A stretch of 64,000 nt of DNA from Branchiostoma floridae (Eukaryota > Chordata > Leptocardii > Amphioxiformes > Branchiostomatidae), in the NCBI RefSeq assembly GCF_000003815.2, contig NC_049995.1:12567436-12631435 (forward strand), in the 5' to 3' direction. Below, in pieces: positions 10,520-43,629 of the stretch (positions are counted from its first letter, which is position 1; each line of letters starts with the position of its first letter). Made by a program: the position numbers and the translations under genes. The notes below the pieces were generated by a model. That model made no database searches. It was not told the DNA's origin and saw nothing but the letters and a program-made list of their open reading frames with translations.

Positions 10520-11764
10520 TAGTTAAGCTTGGCTGCAAAACATAATAAATCGCTTGACCTTATAGCAGGCAAATGAAAAAGATCAGTATATACAACTCAT
10601 GTTTTAAAAACTGACTGGAAAAGAGCACGTATAACACATATTTCGAGGCCATGGTCCTCCGTTTCAGAGGGTCAAAATTTACGTAACCTTTATCAGCTTT
10701 GTATAAATGTTACATCACGTTAGGGCATGCTTTTTTTCAGCGCCATCTTATAAGCTTATTGGTCGTCATTGTAAAAGCTGTTACTGTGCCGAGACGGAAT
10801 CAAAACGACGCATGTATCCTCAATTTTATTTAGTTTTACTGGTACAACAAAGACAAATCCTCGAAAGGCCCGGTATCAGGAACAAATCCTCAAGTATATA
10901 AAACCGGAATGAATTTTCTTCAGGCATTTCTTGGAATAATTTCAAAATATTTTTTTTTGTAAAGTTTAGTAGAATATGAAAATCATCGCCTTCAAACACA
11001 AACTTGCCACGTTTACGTTCCGCCATTTTGTTGGTGTGACGTCACATGCCTATCAAGCCTAGCCTTGTTTTTGCTGTGTACTGCATATCCCCAGTTTGGT
11101 TTCTCGAAACGCGCCCTTAGATTTATTTACCGGCATACAAAAACAATCATACTACAGCTGATAATGACATAGGAGGGACTCTAATGAAAGACAAATGTTC
11201 GTAGGGGTCTATTACTACGTTTTTGCTGTTGGTGGCGTTCTTGAAACAAAGAACGGTAGATTTCAACCTATCGTTTCCCAAGAGAAACGCTAAAAGTGTG
11301 TGCAAATATATTATAAAAAGTACTTCCTTACCTTCTGGTATTAAACAATGGTCGTTGAGAAAGGACGCACAATCAGACATGCAAATGAAGAGAACGTTTC
11401 CGAATCGCCACAGCTCGTGACATTTGTTGATCTAACAAACGGTTATGTGAGTGAAGGTGTTACGTAAAACGCTAGTACTATCAATTACTTTCGCATCATT
11501 AACAATTTGAAGCAACTGCCATCTTGAAACACTAACAAAGACAACAAAGAAAGAAAGATCAAACAGATATGGCAATGGAGGTATGAACAGATAAACAAAA
11601 CATATGCTATAGTAAACTACTGTCTACAACGAATTGTAGGATACGTAAGATCTTAAAAACGGAAAAGCCACACAACTTATCTATTAATGGTATTTATTTC
11701 ATATTTAAAATATTATACTAATAAAGTAGCATGGATAATCATGAATGGTACTTGGAAGTTTTTT

Positions 11765-11975
11765 GAATAAAACATTCACGGGTCTTAGTGGCAAGTGTGC
11801 AGATGTTGACACACTGGCAGCACCAAATCCGTAGGTGTTTTTGTAACCTTTAGACAGATTAGCCATGAGGCTCGGTGGGCGTCACTTCACCGGCATGGGG
11901 GCAGGGGCATGGCGAGTATCGAACTCAGGATCTACTGATTCTGATTCCAACGCTGTTGCCCCACACAGACACCCA
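11765..11975 (-). mobile_element. tRNA-like SINE, copy B
   Basis: Same element and orientation as 9767-9990. Shared landmarks are gtgtgcagatgttgacacac, ggtgttt, ttagacagattagcc and gggggcaggggcatggcgag. Flanks do not match, so this is dispersed transposition, not a tandem duplication. Confidence 0.65.
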
Positions 11976-13511
11976 ATAATAAACAAATTGCAAAAATGTA
12001 TAGTGTCACATGAAATATTTTTTATTGAAAAAAATAGGCTGAAGATCTTATGCATGATTTGGTTCCCACGGTAATCATCGATGATTAAATGAAGTGACGA
12101 AGCTTAATAAGTTGGTAATTGACCTGTGAGAGGATCCGGCCTTCAGCTGCCGATGCCAAAGGTGAACACATCTTAAAATAGAGCCGATGTGACTGAACGT
12201 ATTTAATCATCACTGACAGTACCTTAATGTACAAACAACAACTAGAATAGTTTTATGTATCAGAGATATCCTAACATTCATCAGCTCCAAAGTCGCACAA
12301 ACGCTTGAAATCTTATCCACCCAACCATCAGTTCCAAAGTACAGTGAAATCGCGTATCGGTAAAAGTGTTGAACAATTCACCTTTTCTAGGTTGGATATT
12401 TTTTCTTGCCTGGGATTCGTTAGCTATTTGAGTAAAACCCAATTTCTGTTGTCAATAACCTGAGCGTGCATTACATAACCAATCTCCCAACGCAACGGGT
12501 AAACATGGCGTCTAGTCGTCCGACCAGTTTTGTCCTTGCGTTTTGGCTGCGTTCGCATTGGGTTGGTGATTCGACTTAGCCACGTGGAATAAACTGAGTT
12601 ATGAATTCATACACGTCCACAAAAATGCAACGAGTTTGATTCCTGTCAATGACATTTTTGACAACAATGCACCGGAGTTTGCTTTTGATCAACATGTGAA
12701 TTTCTTCAGAGATCGGTGACCATGTTTATGGATGTTGGTTTATGAATGGTGTTCAAACTTCGACCTTCCCCCGAATGCTTTATCTCGTGAATGAATAGGC
12801 ACTGCGCCTGACGATCCAATTAACGATTTTGTGCTTGGCCGATTTTCAAAGAAATTCTTACTCTTACGTAAGACACTTTCCCACGATTTATCTTTTGAAT
12901 CAGCTGCCACGTGGCAACATTATCGAAAAAAATCAAATGGACAAGCTTAATGATGTCATCAACGTTATTATCAGATTCCAATGAAATACATATATGTTTT
13001 CATAACCAAGTAGCAAAAGACAAAGACGATTGTGGGATTCGATGGATTTAAGTTAATTTTTAGATGACTGTGGGGATAGATTTACATGGTTATCCCATGG
13101 ACAAGCAAGTTGAAAACATCAAGAAAACGGTACATACATCACAAGGAAAACGCCTAAATTTTTATTTTTCACTGCAGAAAAAAAAAGTTGTTAATCAATC
13201 TTTTAACCTTACGTGTGTACGATAATGGGCGTCAAGGCAATGCAGATCGATGCTGCAGTACCAATCAAAGTCATACGAGGGCGTTGTACGGTGTGTTACA
13301 TTGGACCTTAAGCTTCAGTGATTACATTCCCCTTGCATTACGATCACCAAGGGTTCACACAGTCATTTAAAGATACTAAGATTCAAGTATCTAAGTGTGT
13401 ACATTTCAGCAGACAGTTTAGACTTGACAGACGCACAATTTCTACCATAAAAAAATTAGCCCGGCTATATTCAGTAATATAGCAGATGATGTGTCTTTTG
13501 TCACTTACAAA

Positions 13512-13612
13512 AGGTAGTGGATTCTACCTGAAACGTCTGACCGTTTCCAAAATCATATCCAGTTGCTTGAGTAATTGTTATTTGGTGTATCTTGTTAATA
13601 TCTGAATACCTA
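13512..13612 (-). repeat. Dispersed repeat, copy 2 (reverse)
   Basis: Inverse copy of the family at 8285-8350. It retains the end gtagtggattctacctgaaa and the atcatatccagttgcttgag core. Confidence 0.65.
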
Positions 13613-14751
13613 ACCTTCATCGCCGTATAATGTGTCTTTTGATGTGCAGAAACTTAACATTCCATTGCATCCATTAAGAAACAGCACAGCCGTCGATGAC
13701 AAAGAGGTGGAATGCAGTACCCGAAACAAGCAGCAGAGGTCGCTCGAGAACTGCTAGATTACAGGAGAGAGATGCCAGATGTGACTACACAGGCACACCT
13801 AGCGAGTAACGAGGATACAGCAAGGAGTTAAAGATGGTAAGGGGTAAAAATCGACAGCAAAAGACGCAAACATTAACAAAAGAACTGTAATACCAGATTT
13901 GGACAGTGTAATTCGAGACTGTGGATGAATACTACGGAATAATCCCAACACTGCCCCCATTAGATAGCATCTGTTCTCAAAGTCATTTTTTTCTTAAATT
14001 CTATGTAAACTATTCTTTATCATGTCATATATTTTGTTGCAACGTTTTCAGTTTCTTCTTCAAAAAAATTCTTCCAATCATTTGCTATCCATGCACATGT
14101 GTATTATTTTTTCCTTTCAAATCTTAATCTTTCCTACCTACTTAGCAGCCTGCGTTATATTTACATATGGCAATTTGGAAAAACAATATCTATGCTCTTT
14201 CACTTTATTCCTAAAAGCTTCACATATTCAAGGAATAGTAGAAGCTAGCTCCCGGTAAAGTATAAATCTAAAAATATAACGCTAAACAAGTCACATAAGA
14301 ACAACAACTACAAGTTTGTTCAATCCAGATTGGAATGACATCATGATTCTTGGCGTTGTTATGCCAAGAGTTGTTGATTGACAGCGGATATTGCAGTCAT
14401 ACAGGCAGCAGTAAAAAGGATACTGCTGGCATTCATTTCGTATAAATCCTCACAATAACATCACCGGTGTTCAACATTTTCCTTAATTACTTTTCCCTTT
14501 GGTCTGGTGGACAGTACTGACATGTAAAAGGCATCAGACGTGAAGTGATCAACTTTTGCCAAACTTAGGAGTCGCTTTGTCTATTGTCCCTACAGCGGCA
14601 TTAAACAAAACAATTGTTACTCTGTGACTGGAGGGTAACCTCCAGCAACAGAGTCTCCAAAGGGTCTAAAACGCTCAGCATTGGGAAAATGTATAGTGAA
14701 AATTTTCCAGCATCACAAGGGTTAAGATCAGAGAAAAACGACATTATGAAG

Positions 14752-15240
14752 AGCAATATGAGAACCTGCCGAAAAAAGGTGGCTTTGCCTCGGGAAACCG
14801 CGTACACTAATTAGCACACACGTCTTACAGGACATGCCAACTGTCCGGGTTTCTCGGGCCCTCCAGACCGTTTCTCACCACAGTTTGCAGAAGTGTTCTC
14901 AAGATTAGGCGCGGTTGTAAAACGCCACTGGGCAGAGAGGTGGCCAGGAATGTTTCCCAGAGCATAGGCTATAGCAGACCGTGTTTCGTTGCCGTACAGA
15001 GTATTTAGATGCGACTTTCGTGTGAGTATGCCCTGTGGGCGAGCGGTATCTGCTATTGTGTACGGCGGAAAGGGTACGGCGATATTTCTAGCGGGTACAG
15101 CGTAAATTTATGGGTACGGCAGAAAAGGAATTTCATGGGGGTGAATATGAGAACCTTCCGAGAAAAAGTAGCTTTGCGTTAGGAAATCGTGCACACTAAT
15201 GAGCACACACGTCTTGCAGGACATGCCAACTGTCACGGCT
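14752..15240. repeat. Direct repeat pair (14752-14848 and 15143-15240)
   Basis: Two segments of about 95 bp share tatgagaac, a taggaaatcgtgcacactaa-like stretch, the word agcacacacgtctt and caggacatgccaactgtc. Both end with an acceptor-like cag followed by gacatgcc. After the first copy one frame stays open for about 45 codons to a stop at roughly 14966; the second copy hits a stop after about eight. The origin and any function are unclear. Confidence 0.55.
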
Positions 15241-15719
15241 CTTAGCCTGTATTCCGGGCGTTACGGGCGGCCGGGCGTCTTAGGCCACATCTCAGCACCC
15301 TTAAGACACAAGACAACATAGCCTCACGGTCCGGGCACGGTAGGAATGCGGCATGTGCTGGTGTCGGGATTATCGGTCTTTAAGAAGATGTCAGCTTTTC
15401 TGGCCTCCTTTGTAGACTTTGGGTGGGACTGTTTTTTATTTTGTGGGGTGGGGAGTGACTGGCGTTGGTTCGCCATTTTCAACGTTGGTTAGCTTTCTTT
15501 CATATCGGGAAAGGGAGTTTGCCGTGGAAGGGAGTTTTGCCCCACCTCGAGGCCCCTTTTCCGGTATAAGAGAACCTATCCAACGTTGAAAATGGCAAGA
15601 CAACAAATCCCCCTCCCCCCTCCCCCATAAAATAAAAGCCAGCCCCGCTCGAAATCTGCGAAGGAAGCTAAGCTTCTTTTTCTTTTTTTCCAAAATAACA
15701 TGAAGGACTTTGCAAAAAC

Positions 15720-16100
15720 GTGGTGTCATGTAGCTTAGCGTTAGGGTGTTTAGCGAAAGGCCCATTGGTCCTGGGTTTGAGTCCCTGATATGTTTCGACG
15801 TTGTGCCCTTGGGAAAGGTACTTTATACGACTTTCCTTACTTCACTCATGGGAAAATGTGTATCTAGCTTCGGTTAGGGCCGTCCCTCGAGCTCGGATAG
15901 GACGTTAAGTGGAGGTTCCGTGTTCGAGGACACCCACACCTCAACCATGAAAAAGAACCGATCACACTGATCGAAAACTTCCTGATGTGAGTGTATCAAA
16001 AAATCTGTCCAGATCTAGATATGCAGCTTGTACACTCAGTAAAAACCTATCCTAGTGTGTTTACCGGGTATGCAATACAAACTAACAAACAACAAAAAGG
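15720..16100 (+). mobile_element. Full-length-looking tRNA-derived SINE
   Basis: The tRNA-like head (tagcttagcgttagggtg, B box-like GGGTTTGAGTCCC) is followed by a conserved body with tgtgcccttgggaaaggtac and cttcggttagggccgtccct, and an A-rich tail preceded by taccgggtatgcaatacaaa. The tail is the reference for partial copies at 27998-28350 and inside the collagen NC1 intron (38470-38660). Confidence 0.75.
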
Positions 16101-17999
16101 CACTGCTAAAGATGTAAGGCAGAACCACACATCTGCTTCGATATTGCTCACTCTCACATAAAACTCCACTTTTATCTGCGGCACCTGTTTTTTCTTGACC
16201 GCATTCTAAACACAGTGCTTATTGATATGGTGTTGCTTAGGTAATACGTACAGGAAGACAGTTATAAAGAAGCGTCTAGACACAGGTAAACTCAAATTTA
16301 CCGTCTGAACTGACCGTTTCCTGTATTGATAAACTATGACGAGATTTGGTGAGTTCAACAACAAAAGAACAGCGACCAGGAAACCAGCAAGTAGATAAGT
16401 ATAAAAAGCGATCGAGAAGAACGCGAGTACAGGAAACCAGCAAGTAAATAAGTTTAAAGTACATATTGAACAGTAGTCCGATAAGTATATTTAAGTGGAA
16501 GTAGTGCTCAGACAATCGTTGAATGTATACGTAACTCGAAATGTAACGAACATTCGCCCGATAACAATCAAACTATTTTAGACTGTTATAGCTCAATGGA
16601 CAATGAACACGACCACACCTAGCTGTGTTTTTGTTGCAACTACAATTACTACATGGACGTTGCGAGAGTTTACTTAGATGCAATTGACTTTACGATTTTC
16701 ATTACTATGTTTCTGGAAAGTCGTTAATGGTGCAGTAACATTTATATGGACATGTCATCGACAAAATAAAACAATATTTTTGTAATATTTTCATGTTTTT
16801 AGTCCTTGAAGTTTATAAAAGTTCGATTAGTGAGAATTAAGAAGGATTTTTAAATCTATTTTCCTACCTGAAGACCATTAAGTTTACAACTGACAAAGGA
16901 AATGAAGAAGATATTTGACATCTCGCACCTGGTATTACCTCTGTCTCTTACACCTTAATTCAGTATTTGCCGTGTCTATAGAGAACACGGGGCGTGACTA
17001 AATCGACGTAACTTTATCAGTCGAGGACCACTAAGCTACAATTAGAAGAGAGGTGCGAAATGCAAAGTCAAACAAACTTATACGGTTGAAAAGGGCCGGC
17101 GAATTTTGAGTGAAAGTATTCCTTTCCTTGGTGATGTGTTTAGATGTGTTTGTCCGGAAAATCGCATTCACAACTAGAGTTCGGGGACCTCATACCTCCA
17201 TGAAATATTTATTGCTTTTTTGTGGATAGTATGTATGTTTATAGTCGGTTGTATTTGAGAGTAATGGTTATATAATATAAATGTTATGGGAAAGTAGTGG
17301 TGTATTTATTTAATGACACAGAGGATGTCCATCTGATTAGTAATTACCAAAATGTGACACTTAATTGTGTAATGTGCGTTTAAGAGGTCGACGGCATATG
17401 GTAGCGTGGTGTTCCTTAAGCTTGATGTTTGGCATTTAAAATGTCTAAGGTTGTCAGCATTGTTGAGGTTCGACTATGTGCCTCAGAGCTGTGTGGTGGG
17501 AGGAAGTTGGGAATCTCAGAAAGAAGAAGGGATGTGGCCAACTTTAGTCAGATGGTGATTTGATTTTCCACCAATATGTCATAACATCAGCTGTTCACAC
17601 GGTACAAAAAAGAGATGCACACTTTCCTCTGACAGCCCTACACCAACTGTAAGATGAATACTTGGCGCCAACCCCGCCTGCTAAAAAACAAGTACCATTG
17701 GCTACGAAAGAGACAACTAACAACTGTCCCTTATCGTAACAAAATCAGAACATCTGTTTCGCCCATAAAACTTCTGACACCCAACCCAGATGAGAGGACC
17801 TAATGGCATTTTAATCACCATGTCACTCAAATCAGCAGTACAGTATGTGAGACATCCATACCTGTTAAGCATTATCGTTAAATGTACCTCAACTTCTTAC
17901 AATTATACTTACGCTTCACATCTCCATGATATCCTAAGCAGACATGAATAAAACTAATTATCATATTAAAAAAACTCGGGGTTCCCCAAACAGCTGTCA

Positions 18000-18290
18000 C
18001 CTCACCATCTGCTTGGAGCTAAGCCCATTAACAAACACATAAAGCACGATGCCTGTACCAGTATATCTCAAATATAGGGGTGATTTCTGATATTATTACA
18101 TCGATTATAACGACAGATACGGCTCCCAAAATCTCATCGATTCGAGCTTTCATCACACCCCACCAACACAACAAGTATGAAACCAATCCATCCAGCCGTT
18201 CTTGAGTAATCATCTACACAGACAGAGACACATAACAGAAAATATAACCTCCATTCCATGACATTTCATGGAGGTAATAAGCGTAATTAC
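18000..18290. repeat. Probable interspersed repeat fragment
   Basis: A segment with a ccatccagccgttcttgagt motif, then cagacagagacac, ends in an inverted pair tataacctcc / atggaggta. This arrangement resembles the 3' portion of an interspersed repeat. No intact coding sequence is present and I cannot assign a family. Confidence 0.35.
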
Positions 18291-19573
18291 CATTGCGGTA
18301 CATCTTGTATGAAATAGAAAGTATGAGTGAGATGTAAAGAGTATGTAATCGAAAAGAAAGTAAATGTCGCTAGTAATAAGAAAGCGGTCTATTGGATGAC
18401 AAGGATGAGTTTTACAGAAGTTTGTTTTCCTTTGTAGTGCCTAAACATTTACTTGTAGGAATGGAAGGTCAAAATGCGAATTTAGGCAGGTGAAATACCT
18501 TAAATCGACTCAGATTTCCCTCTATGATCCATTGAGCTGAATGAAATGGTAGAAAGCAGCAGGAATTTGTTAAAATTGGCAATAGGACTTTGCTCGCTTC
18601 ATGACTAAAACCCTATCTTCTCAGTTATTTAACCTATTCGAGCTTATTTTTACACCTTTTCTGTTCGATAGCGATACCTGTTAGATAGCTATAACAATTT
18701 CAAAATGGCCGTCTTTTGACAGAAACATTTTTACATTTCCGTGAAATTTATAACTTCATACAACAATAGCCACTATCTCTAATGACACTACGTATTCAAA
18801 ACTTTACTCCTACAGAATGAAAATTTATCAGTTTAATTAAAGTGGCTTGTTGGTTGATAAACAGACACTGTTGTGACATTTGCATTTCGGGGTAGGTAAC
18901 ATGGAAACAAAGAAGTACGTGTCAATGGTTATACAATCCACAATCCTCGTCAATAGAGACTAGTGTATTGTAAATTGGGCAGTTACCTTTGTAGCACATA
19001 ATTTCTTTTGGTGCTATGTGTACACACATCTTAAGATTTTGGTAGTCTCTACCAGACTGACTATGCTAGCTGTTATAGGAAGAATCATTTGCCAGGGGAG
19101 TTTTGGTACCAAAGGAGTTGGTCGACCGGAGGGGAAACATGAACCTAAGTGTAGATTGACTCCTGATCCCCTGGACAATTTCAGGATTTTTTTTTGCCAA
19201 ATTCTACGATCCCCGTACACCCATAGGAAGGCCTGATGGAGGATAGGATTGTGGAAAGACTTGAATGGTCCAAACGTCATCGGTTAAATTTTTTGCTGAC
19301 GTCCGTTTCGCCTGAACAACCGTGCACAGAAGATCCAAGACGTTCAATCGTGCCTCCTCACCTGTTGGCTAACAACAATAAGGGGCGGGGCGTCAAGAAA
19401 GACCTCAGTGGCCCGAATTGTAAAGCTGATACGGCCCAGCTCTTGTATGTGCTCCGGTCCGATTGGGCAAATACAAACAGGAAGACACCGTTAGTCGGGG
19501 CGCACCTTGCCCCGTCACACAAGTGGGGAACACACCGGGACGTTACACGGCAATCCTACGGGGGACCACCGCG

Positions 19574-41008
<21,435 letters not shown>

Positions 41009-43629
41009 ATAGGGAATCTCTCCGAAGGCGTCGCCAAAAACTAAAGGTCACAATGTGAAATCTGTGTGCAAATTCACGGAGAAAGGGATCATATATATTA
41101 TGTCTTATCTGGTGCTGGTATTTTCGTTGGCAAGTTTTACAACCTCCCACAAACTGCTGACGAAAATGTCCGTATCTATCCTTAGATTGCTCATTGTCAG
41201 TTTGAAAGATTAACAGCGCAACGCATCTTTAAGTAAATCACTCTAAACTTGATAATATAGTCCTACCAGAGCATATAAGCTAAATGCGAGATATCAATTG
41301 GAAACCAAAGTATCAAGATCAAATACTGACTTTATCAGATATGATAGCCACAGACTTTTCGGTTTACATTCATTGAGCAGCTACCTGATTAAAAAGGTGC
41401 TTGTTTTAAACTTCAGACATGGTAGATCTATCTTTGGTATCTTTTAAAACCTTTGCTCCATGGTTGTGGTACTGTCCTAAATGAATGATATCCTAGTCTT
41501 AAATGTGTATCCCGTAGTATACTGTATTCATGCTGCATGTATGATAGCGGAAGTGTTATATGTATGTGGTTTGTTATCCTTTAGTGTTTTTTTTTTTTAG
41601 TTTTCTAAGATTCTCAATTGCTCAGCATTTATGTATCGTAGACATCTGGTATATCATATATAGCAAATATATGTTAAACTTGCCTGTGTTAAAGACACAT
41701 TTCTCATTCATGTTTTTTCATTGACCTATGCACCAACATATTTAGTGAACTATCGTTCATTCAATTTCAACGTTAAGCCAATGATTCAGTTCCTGAAAAC
41801 AATTCACATCTTCACAGTTTTATGTTTATCGCTTGCCATAACTACAGTAAGCTTGCATTGTTTCATGTGGTGCTAGTTTCACATGGTGCTAGTTTCATTG
41901 AATAAGTGCATCAAAAGTCCAATGTCCATTTTTCCCTTATTTTTTCACATTGTATTTAGTCTTTTTATTGTGACTCTCGGGGCTTTAAGTCGTGTGTGAA
42001 AGTGGTTCAAAATAAACAGATAGGATCTTATGATTGGCTCATGCATCTTGTTGTGCTAATTTTGTACAGAAAAGGACATCGAGGTACAACTGCATCTAGT
42101 CTTATTGGAGCAGTAAAAGACTGTATGATTTGGATCAAATGGTCAATTACAGTATCTAGTTCTGTGCACTAGTTCTATTTGAATATGGTGTTGTATTTGG
42201 TGTTCAGCACCAGGGACATGCCTGTTTGTGTGGATGGTGTTCAGCACCAAAGACAGGCACGTTTGTGTGCAGATGGTGCTCAGAACCAGGGACAGACATG
42301 TTTGTGTGGATGGTGTTCAGCACCAGGGACAGACATGTTTGTGTGGATGGTGTTCAGCACCAGGGACAGGCACGTTTGTGTGCCAGGGTCAGGCATGTTT
42401 GTGGGTAGATGGTGTTCAACAGGGAGATTGTTAGCAGATGGTGTTCAGCACCAGGGACAGGCGTTTGTGTGCAGATGGTGTTTGTGTACAGATGTTCAGC
42501 AACAGGGAGATTGTAAGCAGATGGTGTTCAGCACCAGGGACAGACCTGTTGGTGTGAAGATGGTGTTCAGCACCAAGGACAGGTATGTGTGCATATGGTG
42601 TTAAGCTCCAGTGACAGGTAGACATTAAGATTATGTAAACACTCAGACAAACTTGTGTGCAGATGGCATTCTTTTAGTTCTGTATTACAATAGCCAACTT
42701 TTTAATTACCTATTTATGCAACACATAGATCAACAAATGTTTGTGTGTACTTTATTTTCACAATTTCATTTTCTGTTAGCAGCACAAAGACTGCAAACCT
42801 AGATGCAGCCCATCTGGCAGAGGTAAGTTGGACATATCTGCTAGGATGACTGTGTTCTGTACAGTTGCTGTATGGATGTTGAACTGCAGTTTACTTTTGA
42901 ATCACTAGGTGTCGCACCTACCCCATACAACAGAGTTGTCAAGAGAATCTGGAATGCTGGTGTGTGTGGCAGAACCATTGTTCTAACACGGTTGATTTAT
43001 TTTACATCCCGCATTTTAATAAATATATACTTAAATTTTGACATCTTACTTAACATAGCATGATGTTGCACTTATCTAATTGCCTTGAAGTTCTCTTTCT
43101 GAGAAGCATGGTGGGTACAAAGACACACATATGACATGTCTCTCCTTAAACATGTAAAAGACCACTTAAAGTTCCCTTTCAAGGACTAAACCACCTCTAG
43201 TAATTGTAGTCTGAATATCTAAGTTCATCAATGGACAGACTGAATTCATTCTCCCTGACCCTCCAGTCTGAAAGTGAGATTTCTAACTGTATGTACTATC
43301 ACTTTCCTGCATAATGCAACGTCACAAGTGCGTAACATAAATTTTGTACCTTACACATCTTTATTATTATTATTTTGTAACAGTGTATCAGGATCAAACC
43401 TCTACATGCCAGTTCAATCTCAGTGTTGCAATGCTGTTACTGAGGACTGTATGGAGCTTTGACTTCTATTTGAGGCAAATATTCAGATACTAATTGATGA
43501 ACCATTTCCTGTTCTGCAGGAATGCTATATCAGAGACTGCAGCTAGAACATTATCCCATAGCTTTACATGTGTTGAGGCTATCCTGATTATGTATATGAG
43601 CATTATTACATACAATTTTATTAACTATT
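41009..43629. other. Interval between convergent collagen and MTMR9 genes
   Basis: This holds the collagen 3' UTR (an AATAAA lies at about 42012), a minisatellite at 42185-42640, then AT-rich sequence up to the MTMR9 stop at 43630. No other coding region is supported; the 141-codon open frame at 42179-42604 is the minisatellite itself. Confidence 0.6.
42185..42640 (+). repeat. Minisatellite, unit about 37-40 bp, roughly ten copies
   Basis: Units of the type gtgttcagcaccagggacag followed by gcatgtttgtgtgcagatg repeat with small length changes. Position is about 1.2 kb past the collagen stop codon. Confidence 0.88.

Larger units (their letters stand above)
10520..19573. other. Nine-kilobase interval without a recognised gene
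   Basis: It lies between the start of the minus-strand receptor gene and the collagen first exon. I find only short, unconvincing open frames. It contains SINE copies (11765-11975, 15720-16100), a dispersed repeat (13512-13612), a direct repeat of about 95 bp (14752-14848 and 15143-15240) and a perfect CRE word TGACGTCA at 11037-11044 about 0.5 kb upstream of the receptor start. The remainder shows nothing I can name. Confidence 0.6.

Noticed and set aside
42179-42604. 141-codon Cys-rich protein
   Set aside because: The frame is entirely minisatellite; alternative frames over the same repeat are open as well.
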